A stretch of DNA of 64,000 nucleotides from Poa pratensis (GCA_947311845.1 CAMZMU010000080.1:14021444-14085443); one strand, 5' to 3'; shown: positions 23,401 to 36,246, counted from the stretch's first letter. Numbers and translations: made by a program. The notes: a model not told the origin generated them from the sequence alone.

Positions 23401-24240
23401 GCAAGGCTAGCTTGCGCGCGCGCGCAAGCTACGCTCCTGTCGCTCGGTTTCGGACAGCCCCGCACGTGGGGTTCCGACAAGGACGCGACGGGAGGAGGAA
23501 CGCGCCGGAGAAGAAGAAGACCGTCGCGCCCCCGCCGCCATCGCCGGCCAGGCCGCCTGCCTCCGCCCCCCGCGCTCGGCGCCGCTACCGCGCCGCCTCC
23601 GCGCCCCGCCCTCCTCCAACCGCGGCCCACCGCCGGTCCGGCGCCGCCCCGGACCATCCCTCTAAACCCCCCCCCCCCCCACCCCGAAGCTCGTCGCCGG
23701 CGACCCACCCCGCACCCCCAGCCTAAGGTTCCTCCTCGCCTCCGCCGCGGCCAGCCGCGGCTCCGGCGGCTCCGGCTCAGCCTGGCCCGATCTCGTCGCC
23801 GGCGAACCGCCCCACCCCACCCCCACCGTTAAGTGGCGAACCGCCCCACCCCCACCCCAGCCCTTCCTCGCCGTCGCAGCCTCCGCCGCGGCCAGCCGCG
23901 GCTGCGGCGGCTCCGGCTCGGCCTGCCCTGAGTTGGTGCGTGCGGGAGAGAGAAAATAGGGGAGGAGAGGAAGAAGACGATGGGGGAGAGAAGAGCACGT
24001 GGTGGGACCCACCACGTGTGCCCACCGCGTCAACGCGTCCGTCCACCACGCACGCGCTCGCTCACGCGCTGTGGAACGCGCGAGCCGTCGCTCGCGCAAC
24101 AGCTAGAGAATCCCGCGCCTCCCCGGTAGCTCAACCACGTCGCTCCGGACAGTAGTAACTTAACAACCGCAAGCAAATCATCGTCGGGACAAGACGGTTT
24201 AGCCAGTTTTTTCGCTAATTAACCGTACAATTCTATTCTT
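23401..24240. other. GC-rich block upstream of USP
   Basis: Very GC-rich, Pro/Ala/Arg-coding in several frames, with a C13 run near 23670 and a diverged internal duplication (GCCGCGGCCAGCCGCGGCT near 23747 and 23886). The palindrome 23408-23431 and the G-box pair 23996-24018 lie within it. It could be a fragment of a first exon moved by a transposon. No credible protein was found. Confidence 0.35.
23996..24018. promoter_or_regulatory. Inverted pair of G-boxes
   Basis: CACGTGGTGGG and CCCACCACGTG are separated by one base, making a near-perfect 23-base palindrome with a CACGTG core at each end. G-boxes bind bZIP/bHLH factors. It lies about 470 bases upstream of the USP start codon, so a role there is possible but unproven. 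Confidence 0.5.
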
Positions 24241-24488
24241 CTTAATTAATGATGAGCCTCGGTTTCGAAAAAGAAAAAATCGTCGGGACAAGGAGTCCAC
24301 GTCCGCTGGCAGCCTGGCCCCACGTTCTCGCCACGTCCGTCCAATCGACTCTCTCTCTCGAAGTCGCGATCCTTCCGACAAAACCGACGCCACCGCATCG
24401 TCGTCACAGCAAACGGTGTCGCCCCGTGACTCTCGTCGTCGTCCTCCTCCCCCTCCTCCCGGCTCCCACCCCTGCTCCTCCTCGCGCG

Positions 24489-27400
24489 ATGGCTTCCGGA
24501 GCCGTCGACGCGGCGGCGGAGGGCGTCGCCGCGCTCGGGATCTCCGGCGACCACTGGGCCGAGCCGTCCCCACCGCTGCGCCGGAACCTGCGGCTCCTCT
24601 CCCACGACCAGGTAACCCACAACTCCGCCGCAACTTCTAGCAACTCGTACCACTGCTGCAGTACCGGTGGCGGTGTAGAAGCATATGCACTAGTCGACGA
24701 CTGGTCATAGTATTCCGTGGCCGCTCGTTCCAAATTCAGCCTTTTCGAAGTACTTTACGCGATGTAACCGCAAAATTTCAGTGGCGGTGTTGGTGAATTC
24801 TTAGGATTTGGCGCACTATCTGATAATAATTTTACGCTGCTACGGTACGGCCAACTACCCTCGGCACGCCGCGGTTTTAGTTCCCTCACGTGGTGATGGT
24901 GATTGCTCGTCGGCCTTGCCCGGCCCACTCTGCCGCTGCGAGTTAATATTATTACTTCTTTGGAAGTGCGATTTTGTCCCTACTGTACTTCGTCATGCCC
25001 AAATCTGACCATTGATTTGACTGAGCTGACATTGCACTCTTTGATTTCATCATGAGTAAAAAGTGGTTAACTTTGATAGGACAGGCACATTGTTTTGGTT
25101 TGAATTTTCTATAATACCTGTTGCCTGGTGGTTGTAGGTTGAACTTGCCAAGATGCTGCTGGATGAAGGCCAGGGGCACCTGTTTGAACACTGGCCTGAA
25201 CCGGGTGTCGATGATGACAAGAAAATGAGCTTCTTTGACAGGTTTGCATTTCTTGTATCCATGAAATGGTTCAGTATAAGTGTCACTTGGATGTGCATAC
25301 TTCTCATGGGTCCATAGAATATCTACTGACGACCGGAAATTTTAATACCAGAGGCACCTGTGAACTTGTCTGTTAGTACTAGCTTTCTACTGGAAGTATT
25401 GTTCTTCTCCTGCTAAGTTTTTGTTTATATAGGTTAGTCGACTTCATTCAAGCTATCCTGGTGGGCTGGCATCATACATCCAGAACGCCAAAAAGCTTTT
25501 AGCAGATTCCAAGGCAGGACAAAATCCATACGATGGCTTCACGCCTTCTGTAAGTCTTGCCATGCGCCCCTTTTTTCATGAATATGTTGGCTTGTCTTCA
25601 AATGCTCTTTCTTCTGTTGTATGAAATCTCAATTGTCAACTCCAAGTTCTTAACTTCTTGTTTTTCTACTCTGAACCACTGTGTACTGATATGCCTCTTT
25701 ATCATCTGAAAGAAATACATGGCATTGACAGAGAAACTGTATTTTCAGGTTCCCTCAGGGGAAGTATTGACCTTTGGTGATGAAAATTTCCTTTCGTTGG
25801 AAGCAGCTGGGGTAAAAGAAGCACGCAATGCTGCATTTGTTCTTGTAGCTGGGGGCTTGGTGAAAGACTTGGTTACAAAGGAATTAAGGTAATGTGGCTC
25901 GAGTTCCTAATAGAAAACTTATAACCATGAAAGGAGAGGCCGTCATGTTGATGTATCACAGTTAAAGTTTTTATTCACGATTTACTATTGTAGAAAATTT
26001 CAACATGGTGCACAAACTTTTAAGTTAGCATTGGATTTGAGAATGCTTGAATATCACTATCTTTGGCATAACTTCAATAGGCCTTATTTTTTCGTATCAT
26101 GCGAATCATTCCCTGTGGACATCTGTTGTTTTGTTGGATGACCTTGACTTCAAGCAAGCTTCTGAAAGTACCATGTCACCTATTTCATTGCACAGGTAGC
26201 ACTCCCCAGGGAGACAACCACTGGGAAATGTTTTCTTCAACATTACATAGAGTCTATTCTGGCTTTACAAGAGGCTAGCTGCAAACTGGAGGGTACGTAT
26301 ACTATGGTAGATGTGCAATATATTAGTCACTCACTAGAATGTTTATGACACCGATACTTTTGTGCATTTCTATGATACTTTCCATTGTGATCAATTTTTA
26401 GTACCAATTTTTAAAATATGTTTAAGGTTTAAGTTTCAGTGTAGACACTGACACTGTATTAATGTTTACCCATTTGTCTTTAGTTTGAATATTTACTGAA
26501 ACGAACTATCAGTCTGTACAACGATTATCTTGGAAGGGTTTCTCTGATATGGTTCCTGTTGGTTGTTGTGACTGGCCGAATGAACTGACATGAGCTTCTA
26601 GAAGTAGCTTGAGTGTCTGTTGTTAGTATTTAAAAAAGGGATGTACATATGACTGAGTATTTGAGGCTGAGACATGACATTGTATCTATACTACTAATTT
26701 GATATGATTACTTATGTAGACTAGACCAAGCAGAACTTAGGCCAAACAAAATACCTAAGTTGGATACATCTTCCTTGGTCTTTGATTTATACATTCTTAT
26801 TCTATCAGTGTATTGAACTATTGATAGAATAGTATTGTATTTCTCCTTTTCCCAACCTGATAGAGCTTTAGATAACGTGTTGGGTATAGAAACATAAATT
26901 TTGGTTTTCTTGTAAATGGCTAATCTGGCATGATTTTAACTGTTTTTTTCCATTACTTAGAAATTTTCTACATTGGCAAGCCTCAAGAAAGAGAAAATCA
27001 GATATTCCCTTAAATGATTGGTTTTTAATTTCTTGAATGTGCAGGGGAATGCCATACAAAGATCCCATTTGTTATTATGACTTCAGATGATACAAATGCA
27101 CTGACCATCAAGCTTTTGGAGTCAAACTCCTATTTTGGAATGGAACCATCACAAGTGAAAATTCTAAAACAGGTGGTTTTCTATTTTGCCTTTTCTACCA
27201 TGTGCTTCTTAGGGGGAGAGAACGTATAAATATGTTACTCGTGGTGCTGACAAATTCTGATTTGTTTCAGGAAAAAGTGGCTTGTTTAGCGGACAATGAT
27301 GCAAGGCTTGCACTAGATCCAGATGACAAGTACAAGATCCAGGTTGCCAATTTTGATACAATGATCATTTATATTGGGGTTTAAAGTGTATGATGTCTTA

Positions 27401-30400
27401 TTGCTATTTTTATCTTCTTGAACTTCTCTTACTTCTGGTTTTGCGATCGGCAGACAAAGCCACATGGCCATGGAGATGTTCATTCTCTTCTTTATTCAAG
27501 CGGATTACTTGAGCAGTGGTATGCCTTTTGATTCAAGAACTGGCTATAATTTCTCTCTCAAGAAACTTTCTTAATCAGACGAATTGGCTTGTTTGAAGAA
27601 AATTAACTGTTACCAGCGATCCAATTTGAAATAATTTAGTAAAGTAATCCATAAAAAATCAACCATGTAGACAGAAATCTTATGAATATTAGTTTGATAT
27701 AATTCACATTCTTTTTACAGGAAGAGTACAGGGCGGAAATGGGTCCTCTTTTTCCAGGACACAAATGGATTGCTCTTCAATGTTTGTACAATGCCTTTGC
27801 CGACTGTATTCTAATTAGGAATACTCTAGGGAGCTGGGAGCTTAGTTAAACTATCTTTTTGTAGGCGATACCATCAGCGTTAGGTGTCAGTGCCACCAAG
27901 GGATACAATGTTAATTCTCTCGCAGTACCTCGGAAGGCTAAGGAAGCCATTGGTGGAATAACCAAACTTACTCATGTTGATGGTAAATTGCTACATTCAC
28001 CTCATTTCATGTACGCTATATATGGTTCTGACACTTTTCTTGAATCAATAGTGATTATAGAATATATCAGTACAGCCGAAATCAACATAAAAGCATTAAC
28101 TGTTTCGAAAGATTTATGCAATCCGTATTCTTCAGCTTGCTCCGTGCTGTGTCCATTTACTCTATCCATTCTGACCAAGGAATGCATCTGACGTGTTTTT
28201 ATTTCTGTTCAACTATTTTGTTCTTGTAAGATTTGATTTGGTTATGTTCTTATGTGTAGGCAGATCAATGGTGATCAATGTCGAGTACAATCAGCTTGAT
28301 CCACTCCTTCGTGCAACTGGGCATCCTGACGGAGATGCAAATTCGGAAACAGGCTATTCTCCATACCCTGGAAATATAAACCAGGTAACAGATATGTTAA
28401 ATACTAGGGATTTGTCAATTCCAAATGATTCTTTGCTTCATTGGGTCTCAAATACTGAAAACAGGGTGCTTAAAATGGCCTGTTTATTAATATCGTTGGT
28501 GTGATATTTTAGTGTATATGAACACCACTATGAGATGCGTGGGTGTTGCTGTCATAAATTTCAGTATAACTGTTGACGAGCGTTTTCCATCTTCTCAATT
28601 GTTCTTAAAAAGTAACAATACTCGCTTATCAGTTTTACTATGCATAATGTCTTTGTCTTGGAGCTTCACCTGTTAAGCTCACTTTATGATGCACTTTTGC
28701 AGTTGATTCTGGAGCTTGGACCTTACATTGAGGAGCTTAAGAAAACACATGGTGCCATTTCTGAATTTGTAAATCCAAAGTAATTATTCTGCCTATCTGC
28801 TTCGAGGACTTTCTTACAATGCTAATTATTGCAAAAAGTATGTGTCCACTTTCCATTCAGTTGTGGAAGTTTCTGTCATTGATCACTTAAGGTTGGGAGA
28901 GCGAGTTTTGCTATTTCTTTTTTAACCTTATTTATTGGTGAAAATTCTTTTTGTTTTGTTTTTCTTTATGAAGCACTTGCTATAAAATTAGTTCCTCTTG
29001 TTGAATTCCGATAGGTGTACATAATGTTATCTTCGATGCATCATTGATTAACAGTTTACAGCTAATCTTGGAAGTACCGTTTGTAATAAACTCCTAATGG
29101 TGTCATATATCCTGATATGATATTGTGTTCTGTTGACCACAACTGGGATGCTTTAGTCTAATTTTATTCTACTTTCATCGTTTTATCCATCTAGGTATAC
29201 TGACTCTACCAAGACAGCATTTAAATCCTCCACTCGTCTTGAGTGCATGATGCAAGACTATCCAAAAACACTACCCCAACAGCGAAAGTTGGTTTTACGG
29301 TAAGGAACAGCTTACATCTGAGGCCTCTCATGAAAGAATGATTTTTGCTAGCTGACCAACTTTACAACTTCTGATTTAATATCTTGCACTAGAAGCATGT
29401 CGCTTCTTCCCTTTGCTTCCTTCACTTTGTCTGTCTAAATCCTACTGCATTGCATGTGGTGAATCTAAATCTAATCTGCAATAAGTTATGATGGTGTACC
29501 TAATTACATATACAGTTAACACCTGCATATCAATCTGCAAACCCGAGGTGATGCACTTTGTATGCCACATAGATTAGATGGGATTTGGACTCTCTGTGTT
29601 ATCTATAGTCTCTTCGCAGAAGTTGGTATTACATCTGTATGATCTTTGTCAAGACCACCTGGTTTCGAACCATAGAGCTGTGGCAGGATCTGTTCATGTA
29701 CCTTCCATAAAAAAAAGTAAACACCCACACGCCTAAAGAAATAGGCATGTGCAATCATATGGCTGTTTTTTGTTTTTCCAGGGAGGGCATCGTCACTATA
29801 CATGGTTCTTACATTGACCCTGTTAGTAATTCCGTATATATGAATCAGATGCAAAAAAAAGAAAGTTTTCTCTTGAGTGATAAGTTTTCATGTTTCATGT
29901 CCTCACTGTCTTAATTCTTTGCCACTCTTTTTTAATGTAGGTGATGGATACTTGGCTTGCATATGCTCCTGTAAAGAACAATCCTGAAGATGCAGCTAAA
30001 GTATGATTTCTGCCCTTTACACTGAAATTTATATATTTCACGTCACATATACTTCTAAACCTGCATATGAAGTATTTATGCTTGGTAAGCAGAGGGCTTG
30101 ATCTTAGTGTATGTTCAGTTGATGAATTATCATCCAGGTTGAAGTATGTATCTTGATAGGTATATGCAAAAGAGGAGTTTCCTTTGCTGTTGTGACACGT
30201 GGAGAATTAAAAGTTTCCCTGCACTTTATAATTTGCATACGAAGCATTTATGATTGGTAGGAAGAGGGATTGGTCTGAATTTATCTTCGCATTGATGTAT
30301 TGTGATCCAGGTTAAAGTATATATCTTGATAGCCATGTTATCACTATCGACTTTGCCTTGCTGTGATTCGTCGAGAACTAAAGTTACTCTGCAACCTTAT

Positions 30401-31331
30401 GGTGCTATCTGAATTTCATATGCACATTTTTTTTTGAGGGAAAGCCACCAGGGCAACTTTATTAATTAGAGAACAGGCTTACATCGTTTGCCAAGTGGCT
30501 AATAAGAAAACTAGGCGGATCCTCACGCCAAACACATTGATGTCACTATCCTTGATTATATTTTTCCAACAGGTCATTATTATACAGATATTATGCGAGA
30601 GTCGTAACTCAGTTTCTAAGCAATTGGCTTTTGTAATTCTGTACTTGAGCTCCCTATGATACACCTGCTGTAGGTTCCAAAAGGCAATCCTTTTCATAGT
30701 GCAACCTCAGGAGAGATGGCAATTTACAGGGCAAACAGCCTTATTTTAAGAAAGGTGATGACATTGCCAGGCACTAGCTTCTTCTCAACCTGTTCATGCT
30801 CCAGCTCAACAATCTCCCTTTTTCCCCTTCTTTTCCAGGCTTGTGCACAAATATCAGACCCTGCGATCAGTACTTTCAACGGTCAAGAGGTAGAGGTTTG
30901 GCCGCGCATAACCTGGAGCCCAAGGTGGGGCCTTACATTCAAGGACGTCAAGCAAAAGGTGCACGGGAACTCTTCAGTATCCCAGAGATCAGTTTTGGTT
31001 ATCAATGGCCAGAACGTCGTCATTGACGGTCTTTCCTTGGATGGTGCTCTTATTGTCAACTCCGTCGATGAAGCAGAGGTAATACGGAACACCGGTCGAG
31101 AGAAAACCACCAAATTTCTGTGGTCACTGCCGTCTTAACGATGAATTCTTTGTTTACCGTGTTTGTTCGCAGGTGAAAGTCACCGGTCACGTAGAAAACA
31201 AGGGCTGGACTATCCGGCACGTCGACCACAAGGACACCTCGGAGAAGGAAGAGACCAGGATCCGCGGGTTCAAGTTTGAGAAGGTGGAGCAGCTGGAGGT
31301 GAATTACACCGAGCGGGAAAGCATTGCTTGA
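24489..31331 (+). CDS. USP: UDP-sugar pyrophosphorylase (USP), 17 exons, four single-base frame breaks
   Basis: Makes UDP-sugars from UTP and sugar-1-phosphates (broad-specificity salvage enzyme, EC 2.7.7.64). Exons: 24489-24611, 25138-25241, 25433-25549, 25749-25888, 26196-26292, 27045-27172, 27271-27342, 27454-27518, 27721-27781, 27865-27982, 28260-28384, 28703-28779, 29195-29299, 29941-30000, 30674-30754, 30839-31078, 31173-31331. Family blocks are clear: [17 protein letters not shown] (nucleotide-binding loop start), [50 protein letters not shown]. Frame breaks lie at about 25239 (end of exon 2), 25859 (just inside the loop), 29274 and 31314. Each equals one missing C or G relative to relatives. 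The break at 31314 alters only the last few residues and brings the stop 11 bases early. Otherwise well conserved, so either a recent pseudogene or a base-calling problem. Confidence 0.88.
30429..30600 (-). mobile_element. Probable 3' tail of a LINE in USP intron 14
   Basis: A T9 run followed by GAGGGAAAGCCACCAGGGC and AACTTTATTAATTAGAG. Read on the minus strand this is the AATAAAGTTGCCCTGGTGGC...poly(A) end typical of grass LINEs. The 5' limit is unclear and the piece is heavily truncated. It lies close to the acceptor of exon 15 (30674). Confidence 0.5.
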
Positions 31332-31342
31332 GCACTTCATGA

Positions 31343-32250
31343 ACAAGCATGCCGCGTGAACATGGTCCCTGCCAATCTGCAGCAGGGTATAGTACAATTG
31401 TGGGTACTCTATACTGCCTCCTAAATTGGGCGGCCTTTAGTATTGTGTAATAATAGCAATATAAGTTGAAGCCATTCTTTGAGTTTCTAGGGCAATAAGC
31501 AGCAAAGCTTGCTTCACCAACCAGGCAGTCACCTACTCACCAGATGCTAATGTAAATTTGCAACCGTTTATTTATTTGTAGTGGCCATTCACTTGTCTTT
31601 GTAAAAGCAAACAAAGTTAATAGTACCTGCATATGGTTGGCATAGGAGTCTGATATTATTATTTTCATATACTCGAGACTTTTGCGATGAAGAAAATTAA
31701 GATGGTTATGATTGTGGCAGTCCTTGTTTGGACTGACGACATGGATTGATTTCGTTTGTTTGTTGTAGTTGTTCATGTGGAGTTTATTGGTTCCAAAGTA
31801 AGCTTTTGCCTTGGGCATTGCATCTAGGAGAAAAGATGTGTGTGTGTGGCTGTGGCCACAGATAGAACACAAACAAGTTGGACCTTTCTTTTAAGTAAAA
31901 GCATGGGAAAAGTTGGAATAACACCATGCTTGCTTGCCCCCTTCCCCTCCTTTCCAGATTCGGCTGACTGTGCTTATTAGATATTTCCTCCCAGAGTTGG
32001 TGGACATGTTTGGTTCGATGCAAATATCGCCTTAAAACTGGCACCACCAATGTTTTATTGAGAAATAAAATTTGGCAAGCAAAGATGATTTTGTAAGTGA
32101 ATCAAATAATACCATTGGCATATGCCTCGTACTTCTCGAGACAAGGAAAAAGGAAGAGGAACAAAAGCGAAGCCGAAACCCCTTTGGAAAAAGGGAAGAA
32201 AAAAAAGCTTTGGGACGAAACGGGCCTAGGCCCTAGAGCCCAGGAAGGGC
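31343..32250. other. USP 3' flank / eIF4A upstream region
   Basis: USP 3' UTR signals (GTGTAATAATAGCAATATAA near 31445), then spacer. No other gene was seen. GC content rises from 32200 into the eIF4A promoter. Confidence 0.45.
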
Positions 32251-32263
32251 CCGGGGAGGGGAG

Positions 32264-32350
32264 AAACCCTACCCCCAGAGGCAGAGTCTCGCTCCACTAC
32301 GCGGAGGAGACCCCTTAAAAGGCGGCTCTCCCCGCCGTCGCCCAAACCCT
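32264..32350 (+). promoter_or_regulatory. eIF4A promoter/leader region with telo-box motifs
   Basis: AAACCCTA at 32264-32271 and AAACCCT at 32344-32350 are telo-box cores. CCTTAAAAGG near 32313 may act as a TATA-like element. These are common around translation-factor genes. Confidence 0.5.
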
Positions 32351-32455
32351 CTGTTTCTCTCTCCTGCCCAATCCCTCATCGCCTCCGCCGCCGAATCCCA
32401 GGCGGCCCAAACCGCAACCCAGGCGATCCGCTCCAGCTCCTCCCCAACGCTTCAG

Positions 32456-33511
32456 GTAGACTCCTCCCTCCTTGCTCTCCGTTTCTCTGTCGCGGCTCGG
32501 TGCCGTGTCTCGCTTCTCTTCGTCGCCGGCCGGGCCCGATCTGCGCGTGCGGGCGTTTTCCGCGGGGTTCGGCGGATCTGGGCCGCTCTGGGGCTGGATC
32601 TGCGTCGATTCGGTTGAATGGATTAGGTTTCCGGCGGCGGTGGAGTCCGTCCGTCCGCGGTCTTAGGGTTATGTCGTCCGTCCGGTGAACCCTAATACGC
32701 TTGGCTGTATACGAGGATCGATTGGATTTTGTGTCTCTTGCGTAGTTTCGATCGATAGGCTGTTTTTTAGTAGGATTTTATCTGGGACACGCGATGCGGT
32801 TAACTATCTTGGGGATTTATTATTCCCTCGCGCAAAAAGCAATGGGCTTTTTGGGTAGATGCCTCCAGCTTGCTTGGTGGTGCCATCGTGTGTTTCCGTG
32901 CTCAGCTAGCTGTATGAACTGTGGACTGGTGCCTGTTTTCTTGTGTGATGTCTTGTGAATCCATCAATGGTAGTTGTCCCGTTTGAGGCCACTTCCAGCG
33001 AAAGAGGTGGCGTCTTCTTATCTTGAACACAAGATGAATTGGTTACTTTTAGTTATGGTACTGTTTGCTTATCTTGTAACAAGATAAAAAACAGGGAATG
33101 TTAAGTCGGTTAAGTAGCTGCTCCTATGATTCTTTTGAAAGTATCTGGTAGCGTTATTGGTGTTCTGGCAAATTAGACATCAGTCTGAGTTGCATATGAT
33201 TGCAATGGACTAGTAGACTCGTTCGTTAGATGTTCTTGTTTTTTCCTGTGATTAATCATTGACTTTATGTCCTGTGATATAATTCCTTGTTGGTCCTATC
33301 TTATGTGTCTTTTCCAGTTTATGTCTAGATTTTTTTTGTTTTGTGGCAATTTATCACCTTATTGTGTTCTTTTTATGCAAGTCTGTTGAACAGTATGGGT
33401 ATCTTCGTGCTCTACATTGTATCTTTCCAGTTAGCTGTTTTTAACTTAAGTTAACTCCTGATTATTGGTGCACATTCCTTTTTTTCCTAACACATACTTT
33501 TTCTGCTACAG
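32456..33511 (+). other. 5'-UTR intron of eIF4A
   Basis: The C-rich leader ends CGCTTCAG followed by GTAGAC at 32456. The acceptor TGCTACAG ends at 33511, two bases before the ATG. Long first introns in the leader are common in plant eIF4A genes and often raise expression, which is inferred here. Confidence 0.7.
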
Positions 33512-33513
33512 CC

Positions 33514-35381
33514 ATGGCAGGAATGGCACCGGAAGGTTCCCAGTTTGACGCTAAGAACTATGATTCTAAAATGCAGGAGCTGCTGTAAGAAATCTTAACT
33601 TGCTATTCTTCAATCTCATTTTCTCATTGTTATCAGGGGCTTGCACTTGACCATTGATCCAGTCTGTTTTCGTTGTTTGCTTTGTGTATTATCATCTTAT
33701 CTATATTCCTTTTCTTCAAACAGGAGCCAAGGTGAGACTGAGGACTTCTTCACTTCCTATGACGAAGTTCATGAGAGCTTTGATGACATGGGTCTCCAAG
33801 AGAACCTTCTCAGAGGAATTTATGCTTATGGTGCGGTACCTGTTATCTCTTGTCATCTTGGCCTGTTACTTCGATATTCATCTCACATGACCATTGTTCT
33901 ATCTACTTATAGGTTTTGAGAAGCCTTCAGCCATCCAGCAAAGGGGTATTGTTCCTTTCTGCAAGGGGCTTGATGTTATTCAGCAAGCGCAGTCTGGAAC
34001 AGGAAAGACTGCTACCTTCTGCTCTGGAATCTTGCAACAGCTTGACTATGGTTTGGTTGAGTGCCAGGCCTTGGTCCTTGCTCCCACACGTGAGCTTGCA
34101 CAGCAAATTGAGAAGGTCATGCGTGCTCTTGGTGACTACTTGGGAGTGAAAGTTCATGCATGTGTTGGTGGAACTTCTGTCCGTGAGGACCAGAGAATTC
34201 TTGCAAGCGGAGTGCATGTCGTTGTCGGGACACCTGGTCGTGTGTTTGACATGCTCCGCAGGCAGTCTCTTCGCCCTGACAACATCAAGATGTTTGTTCT
34301 GGATGAAGCTGATGAGATGCTTTCCCGTGGTTTCAAGGATCAGGTCAGCACTCTTAATCTGAGCTTCATCTAATTTACTTTGCATACGGTATGGTATGCT
34401 TCTTTTAATTTGATCTGACACCATTATTGTAATTACCTAACTGAATTGAAAGAAAACTTGAACTTGGTATTCAGTATTTCAGTTTGAACTTTATGTAGCA
34501 GTTTCGGTTGCCTGTTGACACCTACAAAGGTTCTCTTAGATGATCTGAGTCATCAGTATTAAGTCTGTCAAGCTTTAGTTGCTAAAGTATGTTTAGTTTA
34601 ACAAGCTGCATATGATTCATTTTCTTTATTTCATTGTCATAAGTTGCACAGTTTTCAAAGTAACTCTTATTGTAGCTCTTTTTCTCAATACTCTGTTCCT
34701 GGTTTGTAGTAATGGTTTCTGATCTCCATTTTGTTGGATGTGCAGATTTATGACATCTTCCAGCTGCTCCCAGGAAAGATTCAAGTTGGTGTCTTCTCTG
34801 CTACCATGCCCCCTGAGGCCCTTGAGATTACCCGCAAGTTCATGAACAAGCCTGTGAGGATCCTTGTCAAGAGGGATGAGCTCACCCTTGAGGGTATCAA
34901 GCAGTTCTATGTCAACGTGGAGAAGGAGGAGTGGAAGCTCGACACACTTTGTGACCTGTACGAGACTCTTGCCATCACCCAGAGTGTCATCTTTGTGAAC
35001 ACCCGTCGCAAGGTGGACTGGCTCACGGACAAGATGAGGGGCAGGGACCACACAGTTTCTGCTACTCACGGTGACATGGACCAGAACACTAGGGACATCA
35101 TCATGAGGGAGTTCAGATCTGGTTCTTCCCGTGTGCTCATCACCACTGACCTGCTTGCTCGTGGTATTGATGTCCAGCAAGTGTCCCTTGTGATCAACTA
35201 CGATCTTCCGACCCAGCCAGAGAACTACCTCCATCGCATTGGTCGTAGTGGTCGTTTCGGGAGGAAGGGTGTTGCCATCAACTTTGTGACCCGTGAAGAC
35301 GAGAGGATGCTGTTTGACATCCAGAAGTTCTACAATGTGGTGGTTGAAGAGCTCCCAGCCAACGTCGCTGACCTCCTGTGA
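33514..35381 (+). CDS. eIF4A: Eukaryotic translation initiation factor 4A (DEAD-box RNA helicase)
   Basis: ATP-dependent RNA helicase of the cap-binding eIF4F complex, cytosolic. Coding exons 33514-33584, 33724-33830, 33913-34343 and 34746-35381 give 414 aa, the usual length, with all phases matching. Motifs: Q-motif region [11 protein letters not shown] (61-71), Walker A AQSGTGKT (85-92), PTRELA (117-122), TPGR (166-169), DEAD (190-193), SAT (221-223), ARGID, and HRIGRSGR (366-373). It ends [10 protein letters not shown], as in plant eIF4A. ATG context GCCATGGC is strong. The frame is intact over 1245 nt. Confidence 0.97.
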
Positions 35382-36032
35382 TCAAGCTCTTGAGAACATA
35401 TGGTAAGGTGCCTGACGGGCTTGTTTTTGTTGAAACATCACCAACTTTCTTGCCTGGGGGGAAGTGATAAATGGTCGGGGGTTCTACTTTAAGGTCGTGG
35501 TCATGGACAATTTCGGATTTATTATGGCATGTTTTGGGAATTTTTGTAGTTGCTAGGCTGTGCTATGTGATGTGTTTAAGCTTGAGGATGGAGTCTTGCT
35601 GGAGTCCTCACTTTATTATTTGGTAAGACTATGTAATGACCGAATGATGTTATTTATTTGTGTCATGCTTACTCTTCACCGCATGTAAACCTGCGATCGG
35701 TGCTAGGACTGCTACTATTATTATTATTCCGAGTAAAAACTGTTTGCTCTTATTGGCCATCTTGATATGGGTATCTTGGGAGATTAATGAATCGGTATAC
35801 ATCAACGTACTGCTGTTGATTAAATGCACTGTTTGTACATGCAGCTGCAAGCAAACATCAGTCCTTTTCTTTTCAACTTTCTGAAGGCTATGTTTACATC
35901 TTTAACCTTCGTTTTAATCTTACCTTAAAGCTTTCCAGGCTTGGATGACAGTTTTTTTGTGTCGTGAAACTGGAATATTTTGATTAAGACTAACTTTTTT
36001 TTTTTTTTTTTTTTAAGATTAAGACTAACTAT
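35382..36032. other. eIF4A 3' UTR and flank
   Basis: T-rich 3' region with an (ATT)n run near 35716 and a long T run from 35995 to 36014. No gene was seen. Confidence 0.5.
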
Positions 36033-36246
36033 GGGCATGTACAATGGTTATATCTTAGCGTAGGATAATTTGTGGGTGGAGGGAGAAACAAAAAAAAGAG
36101 GCTTATCTTCTCTTAGTTCAGAGATATCTTAGCATAATATGTCTGACCACAAATTTAGAAATTTCTAGTTATTAGAGATAAGACTAAAAAATAACCATTG
36201 TATGATAAGACTGTCTTATCAACCATTCACCCCATTGTATAAGCCC
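36033..36246. mobile_element. MITE-like element with GGGCATGTACAATGG terminal repeats
   Basis: The left end is GGGCATGTACAATGGTTAT. The right end, complemented, is GGGCTTATACAATGGGGTG. The interior contains paired ATAAGACTGTCTTAT-type segments. The target duplication is unclear, so the superfamily (possibly PIF/Harbinger) is uncertain. Confidence 0.55.

Noticed and set aside
34626..35234. 202-codon minus-strand ORF
   Set aside because: Antisense shadow of eIF4A exon 4.
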